A stretch of 64,000 nucleotides of DNA, from positions 62,001 through 126,000 of the forward strand of contig JAJXYD010000040.1 of NCBI GenBank assembly GCA_021780695.1, read 5' to 3'. Shown here piece by piece: positions 1-7,883 of the stretch. Source of the DNA: Deltaproteobacteria bacterium (GTDB lineage: Bacteria > Desulfobacterota > Syntrophobacteria > Syntrophobacterales > Syntrophobacteraceae). The stretch's first letter is position 1, and each line of letters opens with the position of its first letter. Both the position numbers and the translations under genes were made by a program. Below the pieces are notes generated by a model. That model saw only the letters and a list, made by a program, of their open reading frames with translations. It searched no databases and was not told the origin of the DNA.

Positions 1-677
1 GTTTCATCGAGGTACTGTAAAATACTGTCGCCCGTTCTTCGGTCGGAGTGGTTGAGGATTTCGGCAACCACCGCGACGCCGCCGATCTGGCGGCCGCGGT
101 TTCTAACGGAACTGAGCTCTTTTGAAAGCACCTCGTCGACTTCTCTTATAAGGTCGGGAGGGACGGCTTCGATGCTGGCAATGCGAGTGATTATTTCGAA
201 TTGAAGCTGTTCGGGCAGATAGGCGAGCACCTGGCTTGCCTTCTGGTGTTCGAGGTGGCTCACGATTATGGCGATGGTCTGAGGGTGTTCGCCCTTTATA
301 AAGCCGGCCAGCAGTTTGGGATCGACGTTTTTTAAATGTTTGAACGGGATATTTTGTTTTTCCTCATCGATTCTGGAAATAACCTCCTCTGCCTGGTCGC
401 TTCGCAGTATGGAAGGCAGAAGGCCTCGTATGAACTGGTCCCCGTCGACGTTCCATATTTCTTCGACCCCAAAAAGCGAGGAGAATTCTTCCAGCAGTTC
501 ATCGGAGACTTCCTTTTTGAGTCCTCCAATGTTTGCCATGTAGACGCTAAGCTCTTTAACCTCCTCGGTGGAAAGCTTTTTTAGGATAATCGCGGAAGCT
601 TCCTCTCCCATGGCCAGGAGGGCCATGGCGGCCTTTTGGGGCCCTTCGATTCTCTTTTGTTTATATTGGGCTGCCAT
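1..677 (-). CDS. fliG: Flagellar motor switch protein FliG (3' part lies beyond the window)
   Basis: FliG forms the cytoplasmic rotor ring that couples the MS ring to stator torque and to the C-ring switch. The reading frame starts with MAAQYKQKRIEG at 677 and stays open to the window edge, giving about 225 residues, the N-terminal and middle domains. Visible family features are an N-terminal stretch GPQKAAMALLAMGEE and the middle-domain text GEHPQTIAIIVSHL followed by VLAYLPEQ. The C-terminal torque-generating charged helix is not in the window. The start lies 4 bp after the fliF stop, so translation is probably coupled. It is the fifth gene of flgB-flgC-fliE-fliF-fliG. Identification is firm; the gene is truncated only by the window boundary. 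Confidence 0.95.
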   Translation of the reverse strand, partial: MAAQYKQKRIEGPQKAAMALLAMGEEASAIILKKLSTEEVKELSVYMANIGGLKKEVSDELLEEFSSLFGVEEIWNVDGDQFIRGLLPSILRSDQAEEVISRIDEEKQNIPFKHLKNVDPKLLAGFIKGEHPQTIAIIVSHLEHQKASQVLAYLPEQLQFEIITRIASIEAVPPDLIREVDEVLSKELSSVRNRGRQIGGVAVVAEILNHSDRRTGDSILQYLDE

Positions 678-681
678 AAGC

Positions 682-2268
682 CTAAACCTCGTCTCTTAAC
701 CACTGTTTTATGATTTCCGTGGCCCGGTCGGGATCGTATTTAACCAGGGCCGCGGACTTTTTTCTGGGTGTGATCTGATCACGGCTTTTTTCAATAAGCA
801 GGGTCGGATCCGGCTCTCCCGGCGCTCCCTTGGGGGCAGGCAGTTTGAGGCTTGTCTCGCTGATTTGATGAAATTTTTTCATGATCGGCCTTATGACAAA
901 GAGGAAGACCAGGGCCGCTATGGCAATATTAAAAATTACTCTCTGCCAGCTTTTGAAAAGCTGGAGGTATTTGTTTCGGGCTTTGACCATGCCCGCATCG
1001 CTCGTATCGGTTACGAAAGCTACATTGGAAACGGTGACGTGGTCGCCACGCGATTCGTTGTACCCCACCGCGCTTTGCACGAGTTGCTGCAAGGTTGCCA
1101 TCTGCTCGGGAGTTCGGGGCACATAGACCTCTTCGGGTTTTCCATCCGCGCCGGTTTTCGTTTTGTAGGTCCCGTCGACCAAAACGGCCACGGTAAGCTT
1201 GTCTATGGTGCCGGGCATCTGGGTAATGTGCTTGCTCACCTTGTTTATTTCGTAGTTTACCACTTCTGTCTGGCGGTTGGATTTGGTGCCCGATTTCTGC
1301 GAGGTCTCCTTGGGGGCGCTCTGGAGGAGTTTTTTCTGTATATCCGGGCTTCCCTGGCCCTCGAGGTTGCCGCCCTGCGCGGTTTCGGTCGTTCTTTCCT
1401 GGCTCCTTATGACCGCGCTGTCGGGATCGTAAGTATCCTGGGCTATCTGTACCTGGTCCATATTCAGATCAACGTCCACTTTGGCAATCACCTTGCTTGT
1501 TCCAACGACGGGCCCGAGCATATTTTCGATTTTTCGGTCTAAATTTTGTTCCATCCTCTGTTTGATTGCAAGCTCGGTGTCGCTCAACTGCTCGGCCTGA
1601 TCCTGCTGCTGTTTTGTATAGAGCAGGCGTCCATCAGTGCTCATGACGGTAATCCGGTCTTCTTTAAGGCCTCTTACGGAAGCGGCCACAAGATGAACTA
1701 TGCCCTGGAGTTCCTTGCTCCCAATAGTGCCGCCCGGGCGCAACTTGAGAACTATGGCCGCGGTGGCGGGCTTTTGGTCGTCCTTAAAAAGGCTTTCGGC
1801 AGGAAGTACCAGGTGGACCCGGCTTTCGAGCACCTGGCTCATACCGTCTATGGTCCTGGCCAGTTCGCCCTGGAGTGCTCTTTGGTAGTCGATTTTTTCG
1901 ACAAATTCGGTTGTGCCCAGATTCTGGTGGTCGAAAATTTCAAATCCCACACCGGAACCCTTCGGGATACCGCTGGCGGCAAGAGAAAGCCTGGTTTCAT
2001 AGACTTTGGCCCTGGGCACATCGATGCGGTCTTTGAGAACGCGGTAGGGTATCTTTTTAGCTTTGAGGGTGTGAACGATTTCGCCCATATCGCTTTCCGA
2101 GAGTCCGGAAAACAGGGGGGCGTAATCGACCCTGTTGTTAAGGTAGGTCAGAAAGACCACGGCTCCGAGGAGAACGAGCAGGCTCCCACCGTAGAGGATC
2201 TTTTGCTGCAGGGTGAGACCCTTGGCATATTCCTGGATTTTTTTGAGATATTCCTGAAAGTTTTTCAT
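682..2268 (-). CDS. fliF: Flagellar MS-ring protein FliF
   Basis: FliF builds the inner-membrane MS ring, the scaffold on which the basal body and export apparatus assemble. The 528-residue protein has the usual length and order: a cytoplasmic N-terminus, a first membrane helix near residues 25-43 (ILYGGSLLVLLGAVVFL), ring-building motifs including LEGELART-like text at LQGELARTIDGMSQV, a disordered Gln/Ser/Thr-rich linker near 290-340, a second membrane helix near 440-462 (VIFNIAIAALVFLFVI) and a C-terminal tail ending IIKQWLRDEV, the FliG-binding region. It sits between fliE and fliG, 4 bp before fliG. The ribosome-binding site is weak, so coupling to upstream translation is possible. Confidence 0.96.
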   Translation of the reverse strand: MKNFQEYLKKIQEYAKGLTLQQKILYGGSLLVLLGAVVFLTYLNNRVDYAPLFSGLSESDMGEIVHTLKAKKIPYRVLKDRIDVPRAKVYETRLSLAASGIPKGSGVGFEIFDHQNLGTTEFVEKIDYQRALQGELARTIDGMSQVLESRVHLVLPAESLFKDDQKPATAAIVLKLRPGGTIGSKELQGIVHLVAASVRGLKEDRITVMSTDGRLLYTKQQQDQAEQLSDTELAIKQRMEQNLDRKIENMLGPVVGTSKVIAKVDVDLNMDQVQIAQDTYDPDSAVIRSQERTTETAQGGNLEGQGSPDIQKKLLQSAPKETSQKSGTKSNRQTEVVNYEINKVSKHITQMPGTIDKLTVAVLVDGTYKTKTGADGKPEEVYVPRTPEQMATLQQLVQSAVGYNESRGDHVTVSNVAFVTDTSDAGMVKARNKYLQLFKSWQRVIFNIAIAALVFLFVIRPIMKKFHQISETSLKLPAPKGAPGEPDPTLLIEKSRDQITPRKKSAALVKYDPDRATEIIKQWLRDEV

Positions 2269-2368
2269 ATCAAAAGGCCCGTAAAAATCGTCCCCATTGC
2301 CGGCCGGCGTAAATCGTGCGGCTCAAAGAGATGCCGGTCGCTTCCTGCCTGCGGCTGCCCGGTAGTGT

Positions 2369-2671
2369 TTAGAACTGCATTTGCATTACCTGCTGGTAGG
2401 CTTGAACGGCCTTGTCGCGTACCTTGGCCACCAACAGCAGCCCCATGTTAGCCTCTTCGAGCTTGATCATGGTTTCGGGGATTCCACCGGAGCCGCCCGC
2501 GGCGCTGTGCTCCATTGCAGTATCGGCCTGATTTTGAAGGTTGTTGACCTCGCCCAGCTTTGATTGCAATTCGTCGACAAAGGATGTCGAAGCGTCCTTG
2601 TGGCCACTCGCGGGTGGGGCAGCGCCGGGTCCACTCGGTAACAGGTCTTTCATGGCAGGTTTTATAATCAT
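2369..2671 (-). CDS. fliE: Flagellar hook-basal body protein FliE
   Basis: FliE is a small rod-junction protein that links the MS ring to the proximal rod (FlgB). The 100-residue product has the family's variable, Pro/Gly/Ala-rich N-terminus followed by the conserved helical C-terminal half: SFVDELQSKL, LEEANMGLLLVAKVRDKAVQAYQ and the terminal QVMQMQF, which is close to the usual EIMRMQV ending. A GGGAG ribosome-binding site lies 6 nt before the ATG. It follows flgC by 13 bp. A 100-bp gap then separates it from fliF; that gap holds only a short GC palindrome and no further gene. Confidence 0.95.
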   Translation of the reverse strand: MIIKPAMKDLLPSGPGAAPPASGHKDASTSFVDELQSKLGEVNNLQNQADTAMEHSAAGGSGGIPETMIKLEEANMGLLLVAKVRDKAVQAYQQVMQMQF

Positions 2672-2684
2672 CTGTTGCTCCCGA

Positions 2685-3122
2685 CTATACCGAGGCTATC
2701 TGAATAGATTTAAGGGCCAAATTCTTGGCGGTCTGAAGGGCGGCCAGGTTTGCCTCATAGGACCTGCTGGCATCCTCAAGATTGGCCATTTCGTTTATCG
2801 GGTCTATGTTTGGCTCCAGGACCATGCCGTTATTATCCGCATCCGGGTTGCCCGGATCGTAGACCTTCTTGAAATTACTGCCGTCGGGAACGATGTCCAC
2901 AACATTGACCTTGTCGGTATCCTCTCCCATGGCCGAGGCGAGCTGACCTTGAAAGCCGTCTACCGGAGTTGCCTGGAAGATGAGAGTCTTGCGCCTGTAA
3001 GGCAAGCCGTCAGCCATCTTGGTAGTGTTGACGTTTGCAAGGTTCGAGGCGGTTACGTCCAGCCGGGTTCGTTCGGCCGAAAGGCCCGATGCGCTGATCT
3101 CTATTGCCGATTCCAGATTCAT
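2685..3122 (-). CDS. flgC: Flagellar proximal rod protein FlgC
   Basis: FlgC is one of the proximal rod subunits of the flagellar drive shaft, secreted through the flagellar type III apparatus. The 145-residue protein shows the rod/hook family N-terminal motif, with SASGLSAERTRLDVTASNLAN near residues 10-30. It also has the FlgC-type C-terminus, NEMANLEDASRSYEANLAALQTAKNLALKSI, which forms the second coiled-coil helix. A GGAG ribosome-binding site precedes the ATG. It is the second gene of the sigma-54-driven operon, 16 bp after flgB. Confidence 0.96.
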   Translation of the reverse strand: MNLESAIEISASGLSAERTRLDVTASNLANVNTTKMADGLPYRRKTLIFQATPVDGFQGQLASAMGEDTDKVNVVDIVPDGSNFKKVYDPGNPDADNNGMVLEPNIDPINEMANLEDASRSYEANLAALQTAKNLALKSIQIASV

Positions 3123-3138
3123 CGTATGTCTCCATTAT

Positions 3139-3522
3139 CTATTGATCGGTTATCGCGGTTTTTAACATGGTGAATTTCTTGTCGAGCATGGCTACCATGT
3201 ATTGAAACTCAAGGCTATTTTTTGCAAGATTTACCATTTGGGTCTCGAGATCCACCGGACCGCCCTCAACGACCGAGGTGTTTTTCAACTCTTTGGCCGG
3301 GTCGTCAGGGGAAAGATCCCGTTCGTTGGTCCTCACCATATGCAGTACATGATCCTCAAGGGACTGCCTGAGGGAGTCTTCAAAGGAAAGGCTCTTGGTC
3401 TTGTAGCCGGGAGTGTCGATATTTGACAGATTGCTGGAGATAAGTTTCTGGTTGACCGAACTAAGGCTGAGCCGGTCTTGAATCATCTGCATGGTCTTAT
3501 CGAAAATGACGCCGTTACTCAT
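3139..3522 (-). CDS. flgB: Flagellar proximal rod protein FlgB
   Basis: FlgB is the rod subunit nearest the MS ring/FliE. The 127-residue protein begins with the helix that contains RLSLSSVNQKLISSNLSNIDTPG (the rod-family N-terminal signature) and ends with MVNLAKNSLEFQYMVAMLDKKFTMLKTAI, the paired C-terminal helix. The ATG has a strong AAAGGAG site and lies about 25 nt downstream of the predicted start point of a -24/-12 promoter. It is the first gene of the basal-body operon, which runs on the minus strand to fliG. Confidence 0.96.
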   Translation of the reverse strand: MSNGVIFDKTMQMIQDRLSLSSVNQKLISSNLSNIDTPGYKTKSLSFEDSLRQSLEDHVLHMVRTNERDLSPDDPAKELKNTSVVEGGPVDLETQMVNLAKNSLEFQYMVAMLDKKFTMLKTAITDQ

Positions 3523-3556
3523 AGCGGACTCCTTTTATTGTGTAACCTTATCTATC

Positions 3557-3572
3557 AGCAAATCCCGTACCA
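3557..3572 (-). promoter_or_regulatory. Sigma-54 (RpoN) promoter for flgB-flgC-fliE-fliF-fliG
   Basis: Read on the minus strand the site is TGGTACGGGATTTGCT. It matches the -24/-12 consensus TGGCAC-N5-TTGCA, with GG and GC exactly 10 bp apart. The expected start point, about 12 bp further on, leaves a 5' leader of roughly 25 nt containing the AAAGGAG site of flgB. A nearby activator gene of the NtrC class (3815-5152) makes the assignment coherent. The rest of the 290-bp region between flgB and that gene holds a perfect palindrome at 3741-3757 (GGCCGGC, 3-nt loop) and no other evident signal. Confidence 0.8.
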
Positions 3573-3740
3573 TTGCAGCCATTGGGCAGGAGCCGATTGT
3601 GAAAGCGGGGCAGGTATTTTGGGGTCCAAACTCTTTTGGCGGCTAAACCAGAGGCGGGTACTTATCTTTGGGCACTCTTCAAAGGGGATGAAACTTTTAA
3701 GGAGCCTTGTATGTGGGTGCGAAACAGTTGGGGGGCTTGA

Positions 3741-3757
3741 GGCCGGCAGGGCCGGCC
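3741..3757. repeat. GC-rich palindrome between the sigma-54 activator gene and the flgB promoter
   Basis: GGCCGGC and GCCGGCC are separated by 3 nt, a perfect 7-bp stem. It lies about 60 bp past the stop of the activator gene and about 170 bp upstream of the flgB -24 element. It could end the upstream transcript or be an upstream activator site. It has no T-run, so a simple intrinsic terminator is less likely. The role is inferred. Confidence 0.4.
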
Positions 3758-3814
3758 AGCGGCCCCGGTGTTAGATTTAAGGCTTGGAGGCGCCTCTTTT
3801 TGACGGTGTTGTGA

Positions 3815-5152
3815 TTATTGATCGCCCAGTTTTGCGTCAAGGTCTTGACGATATTCGGCCAGCTTGTTTCGAAGTGTTCTTACGCTTATGCCCAGCAGTT
3901 CGGCGGCCCGGGTCCGATTGCCCTCAACGCTGGAGAGGGCCTTTTCGATCATAAGCTTTTCCACCTCGCAAAGAGGCATGAGGGAAAACCCCGCAGGCTG
4001 GGCGCAATCGGACTCCAACCCCGGATCAAACATTACGCACTCGGGACCGATCACCTGAGAGTCCGCAATAAGGACAGCCCTTTGCACCACGTTTTGAAGT
4101 TCCCTCACATTGCCCGGCCAGGAGTAATCCGAAAGTTTCTTTAGGGTTTCGGGGGTGAGGCGGGCATCTGCAGAGCCGTTTTCAGCGCTGTAGCGAAGCA
4201 GGAAATGCTCGGCCAGGGGGATGATGTCGCCCGGGCGCTCTCTTAGAGGGGGGATTTTTAAAGGGATGACGTTTAGCCGGTAATAGAGGTCTTTTCGAAA
4301 TTTTCCCTCCCTTACCTGCTCTTCGATCCTTACGTTGGTTGTGGCAATTACCCTTACATCCACCGGGACGGGGTATTTACCGCCCAGCCGGTCGACTTCG
4401 CTTTCCTGGAGGACCCGCAAAAGCTTTGCCTGCAGGTGGGAGGGGATTTCGGTTACCTCGTCCAATAAAATCGTGCCGGTGTGCGCCAGTTCGAATTTTC
4501 CCTCTCTGTTTCTGATCGCACCGGTGAAAGCGCCCTTCTCGTATCCAAACAGCTCGCTTTCAAGGAGCGTGTCCGGCAGGGCGGCACAGTTTAGAGCTAT
4601 GAAAGGGTTGTCTTTTCTGCGGCTTTGATGATGGATGTAGCGGGCAAACAATTCCTTTCCGGTGCCCGATTCTCCCTGAATAAATACCGCTGCCTTGCTC
4701 GCGGCTATTTTTCTGGCAAGAGCCTTCATGGAACATAAATTTGGATCCCTTGATATTATCGGGTCAGCCTCCGGAGAGGCTGCGGGGGGCTGAGGTTTTC
4801 CAGCTTCGATGAGTTCGATGGCCTTGGCCAGACGCTCGGGTGAAATGGGCTTGGTCCAAAAATCCCAGGCGCCGTTTTTTGCGCTCTCCACCGCATCGTC
4901 GAGCTTTGGTTTTTTGGAGAGCACGATCACCGGCACAGGCGGCTCCAGGTTTCTCGCGGCTTCGAGAAATTCGAGGCCCTGGGCCGCATTGCCGTTTATG
5001 TGAATGAGCGCCAGCCCGGGAGATTCTTTCTTTAGCAGGCTTCTTGCCGACCTGGCCGAATCGGTATGCACGCACAAATGTCCCTGTTCCCTCAATGCAG
5101 AGGAAATCTTTCGGGCATCTTCGGAGTCGGTTTCAATGAGAAGCACATTCAT
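3815..5152 (-). CDS. Sigma-54-dependent transcriptional activator with an atypical receiver (FlrC/FleR-like)
   Basis: This 445-residue protein has three domains: a receiver (1-120), an AAA+ sigma-54 activator domain (about 135-365) and a Fis-type helix-turn-helix at the end (GNRTRAAELLGISVRTLRNKL). The AAA+ part has Walker A GESGTGKE, the sigma-54 contact loop GAFTGA, a Walker B-like ILLDEV and the R-finger region. In the receiver the conserved Lys (K101 in TKP) and Ser79 are present, but the position of the phospho-accepting Asp is His51 (ALIHING). Phosphorylation at the usual site is therefore not expected. Its location between two sigma-54 promoters, next to flgB, suggests it activates class-II flagellar genes. 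That role is inferred from context. Confidence 0.88.
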   Translation of the reverse strand: MNVLLIETDSEDARKISSALREQGHLCVHTDSARSARSLLKKESPGLALIHINGNAAQGLEFLEAARNLEPPVPVIVLSKKPKLDDAVESAKNGAWDFWTKPISPERLAKAIELIEAGKPQPPAASPEADPIISRDPNLCSMKALARKIAASKAAVFIQGESGTGKELFARYIHHQSRRKDNPFIALNCAALPDTLLESELFGYEKGAFTGAIRNREGKFELAHTGTILLDEVTEIPSHLQAKLLRVLQESEVDRLGGKYPVPVDVRVIATTNVRIEEQVREGKFRKDLYYRLNVIPLKIPPLRERPGDIIPLAEHFLLRYSAENGSADARLTPETLKKLSDYSWPGNVRELQNVVQRAVLIADSQVIGPECVMFDPGLESDCAQPAGFSLMPLCEVEKLMIEKALSSVEGNRTRAAELLGISVRTLRNKLAEYRQDLDAKLGDQ

Positions 5153-5188
5153 CAGTATGTTCCATAGCGGGTTGTATGGCCACGGGCT

Positions 5189-7603
5189 CTATTCTTGCCT
5201 AACGTTGTTTTGCGCGGCCATATTGAGCGTATTTAGCTCTTCCTGGGCTACGGAGCTCCAGAAAGTGTCCTTGGAAGACTGCAATTGCTTTAGTTTCTTT
5301 ACAGCCACGTCCGTTTTGCCCGCCGCAATATAGAGTTTGGCGGAGTTGTACCGGAGTGCGTTTTGCTCCTCCCGGCTGGCGATGGGAACCGCGGTCTCCA
5401 GAGTCTGTGCTGCCGTTTCATATTGCCCTTGTTCTTTTAGACAATTGGAAATGGTTACCAGCAGGGGTTCCCGTTGGTCTTTATCGTTCGTGGTTTCAAG
5501 CAATGCCTTCTGCAAAATGGGAACGGCCTGGGCATATTTTTTAACCTTGTAGAGCGAGTAGCCATAAACCGCATTAGAATTGGGGTCGGTTAAATAGAAG
5601 GTGTTTCTTTGCGCGATCACTTTTTCAAAACAGTTGATCGCATCCGAATATTGCTCGTTATGGAAGAAAACCTGCCCGAGGATCTCGGTTTTTTTGAGTT
5701 CGAGCACCCCGCTTTTGGCCGCCTGGGCATAGTTGGAAGCCCGGCCGTAATCCCTTAGGCGCAGCGCGTAGACGGCGCACCTGAGCAGAAGGCCGTCCAC
5801 GTTTTTGCCCTGCTGCTGCGAAAACAGCCTGTCGTAGACTTGAAGCGCGTTCAAATAGGATTTTTTCGCCGCATAAATTTCGGCTATCTCTTCAAGGGCT
5901 TCGGGGGAGTTAACCGCATTGAACACCGCCCGGTATTGGTGGATCAGTGTGATCGCCCTGTCGTAATTTCTGCCATAGTAAAACTGTCGTATGAGATCAC
6001 AAAAAAACCTCATTCTCAGTTGTGCAATTTCGGGAGGCGATACGCCGCCGTTTTTGACCGGAAATGCCTTGTCCATCATTTCCATACCCTGTTCGAGATT
6101 ACTGTTTTTGAGTTCGAGTTCGGCAAGTTTTAACAAAACGATGTTGCGAAGATTGGGGGAAAGATCCATGTTCCTTAATTTGTCGTACATGTGAGTGGCT
6201 TTGGCCACATTGACCTTTTCCATCAACTCCGCGGAGCGCAGCCGGCAGATCACATCGCCTTCGGAATTGGTATAATATTTATGCACAAAACCGTATATCA
6301 TTTTCGCCGCGTCGACCTGGCCCTGTTTTAGAAAAATCTCTCCGATTTTGGCCAAAACCATTCCCTGGTCGGGATCGCTTTCCTGGTAGTTTACATACCT
6401 CAGAAGCATCTGCTTTGCATTTTCAAAATCGCCAAGGTCAAAGTCAGCCTCTCCGATAAAGCGAAGCACGCCCGGGTTTTTGAGATAATATCCGGGACTC
6501 TGGGCAAGACAGTCGCTGAGGGTCTGGAGGGCTTCCTTGTAGGCGCCGAGCAGATAGTAGGTTTTGCCGAGCATAAAGTCGGCCGCGGCCAGGTCCTCTT
6601 TTCCCGACGCATCCCGTTGCGCCCACTTGTATGCCTCCATAGCCTCGATGTATGCTTCCCTTTTCATGGCTATGTTGCCTATGTTTAACCAGCACCGGGA
6701 TGCAAGGGGGCTCTGCGGCCACTGGGAGGTCACTGTTTTAAAGAACTGCTCGGCTCTGTCGTATTTCGCCATATTGTAGTAGGCCAGCCCCGATCTGTAA
6801 ATGGCCGTGGGCGCCTGTGAAGACCTTGGGCCGGCCTCCAGGGCCTCTTTGTAAGCGTTTATGACGGCTGGGGCGCAGAATACGAGATTATCGGCGCAGG
6901 CCCGGTACTTTTTGTTTGCGCGCGCATAGAGGGCAAGTCCACTTTTGCCTGGTTCAACAAACTGAGCGGTCGAGGGGTTTTTATTCTGCGACTGGGCAGG
7001 CGCGCCGCTCAGCGCCGATTTGCTTCCCGCGTCGAAGGCTTGCCTTGCCTGCGGCGATACCGTTGTTCCGAAGAGCTCGGAGGTATGGATTTTTTGGATA
7101 TCGACCGGAGAAGGAATCGCTCCGATGCCGTTTTGAATGAAATCGGTGGGTTTGCCCTCAGCTGTATTTACCGTTACCGGCTTTTTGACCGCAGGAGGAG
7201 TAAAAATCAGCGTTAAAGAGTATTTGCCGTACCGGCCCGGGTGAACGCTGTAGGTTACCGAGGTATTTTGCCAACGGAAGAGCACTTCAAGGAAGTTGTC
7301 TCCACGCCAGAACTTGACTGTTTTTACCGCGATCTTAGCCCCTTTAAAAGACCTGTCGGAAAGCCGAGTAGACATTTGGGAAAAGAAAACGGAAATCCCC
7401 GTATCCGATGGCTTGTCGATGCGTTTGGGTCTGGGGCCCTGGGCGTCAAAAGTCAGACATGTCTTATTGCCCTTGATCCGATACCACAGCCGAAGGAGCT
7501 TTGTTTGGGATCCTTTGTTTGCTGCGGCCCGGCAAGGGTGGGCGCAGGCAGTGGCCATCATAAGGGCTGCAAGAATGCATATCGGAGTTTTGAGCTTGTT
7601 CAT
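5189..7603 (-). CDS. Exported tetratricopeptide-repeat protein with a beta-rich N-terminal domain
   Basis: The product (804 residues from the ATG at 7603) starts with MNKLKTPICILAALMMATACA, a signal peptide with a possible Cys near the cleavage site, so it should be periplasmic or anchored. Residues about 35-140 look beta-rich (TCLTFDAQG, KIAVKTVKFWRG, YGKYSLTLIF), resembling AMIN-like domains of cell-envelope proteins. The rest is a long series of TPR-like helical pairs, for example SGLAYYNMAKYDRAEQFFK and ADFDLGDFENAKQMLLRYV. A longer frame opens at 7801, but the sigma-54 promoter at 7715-7730 lies inside that extension, and the signal peptide favours 7603. It precedes the activator gene by 36 bp, so they form one operon. 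Its function in motility or envelope assembly is not established. Confidence 0.8.
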   Translation of the reverse strand: MNKLKTPICILAALMMATACAHPCRAAANKGSQTKLLRLWYRIKGNKTCLTFDAQGPRPKRIDKPSDTGISVFFSQMSTRLSDRSFKGAKIAVKTVKFWRGDNFLEVLFRWQNTSVTYSVHPGRYGKYSLTLIFTPPAVKKPVTVNTAEGKPTDFIQNGIGAIPSPVDIQKIHTSELFGTTVSPQARQAFDAGSKSALSGAPAQSQNKNPSTAQFVEPGKSGLALYARANKKYRACADNLVFCAPAVINAYKEALEAGPRSSQAPTAIYRSGLAYYNMAKYDRAEQFFKTVTSQWPQSPLASRCWLNIGNIAMKREAYIEAMEAYKWAQRDASGKEDLAAADFMLGKTYYLLGAYKEALQTLSDCLAQSPGYYLKNPGVLRFIGEADFDLGDFENAKQMLLRYVNYQESDPDQGMVLAKIGEIFLKQGQVDAAKMIYGFVHKYYTNSEGDVICRLRSAELMEKVNVAKATHMYDKLRNMDLSPNLRNIVLLKLAELELKNSNLEQGMEMMDKAFPVKNGGVSPPEIAQLRMRFFCDLIRQFYYGRNYDRAITLIHQYRAVFNAVNSPEALEEIAEIYAAKKSYLNALQVYDRLFSQQQGKNVDGLLLRCAVYALRLRDYGRASNYAQAAKSGVLELKKTEILGQVFFHNEQYSDAINCFEKVIAQRNTFYLTDPNSNAVYGYSLYKVKKYAQAVPILQKALLETTNDKDQREPLLVTISNCLKEQGQYETAAQTLETAVPIASREEQNALRYNSAKLYIAAGKTDVAVKKLKQLQSSKDTFWSSVAQEELNTLNMAAQNNVRQE

Positions 7604-7645
7604 GGTAATCGAGCCACAGTTGGGGGGTCTCAAAAAATCGCCGGT

Positions 7646-7668
7646 CGGGAACCTGTTACCGGTTCCCG
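7646..7668. repeat. Inverted repeat in the leader of the TPR gene
   Basis: CGGGAACC and GGTTCCCG are perfect inverted copies separated by 7 nt. The element lies between the sigma-54 promoter (7715-7730) and the ATG at 7603, so it would be transcribed as an 8-bp hairpin. Alternatively it is a dimeric protein-binding site. No family can be assigned from the sequence. Confidence 0.5.
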
Positions 7669-7714
7669 GGCGTGGTCCCAGTCGCTTGTAAAGCTTTTGC
7701 GCATTACAATCGTG

Positions 7715-7730
7715 AGCAAGGGTTGTGCCA
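7715..7730 (-). promoter_or_regulatory. Sigma-54 promoter for the TPR protein and activator genes
   Basis: The minus strand reads TGGCACAACCCTTGCT: exact TGGCAC, 5-bp spacer, exact TTGC, GG-N10-GC spacing. It is the best -24/-12 match I found in the window. Transcription would start near 7703 and give a leader of about 100 nt before the ATG at 7603. The downstream operon encodes a sigma-54 activator, so the promoter may be autoregulated. Confidence 0.82.
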
Positions 7731-7883
7731 AAGGGGTCCAGACTCCCGATGGAGGAGGCCGGATATCGGATTTGAGGCTGGAGAGCGGGTCGGGAGTCCA
7801 CTCCCCTTATAGAGGACCCAATCTCCTTTTGGGTGTCAGAGGCTCAACACGTCGAAAGCCTCCGCTTTCTCTTTGTTTTCTTC

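Noticed and set aside
5189-7801. Longer TPR protein starting at 7801
   Set aside because: The extra 66 residues have no signal peptide or similarity, and the sigma-54 promoter at 7715-7730 lies inside them. The ATG at 7603 starts a clear signal peptide.
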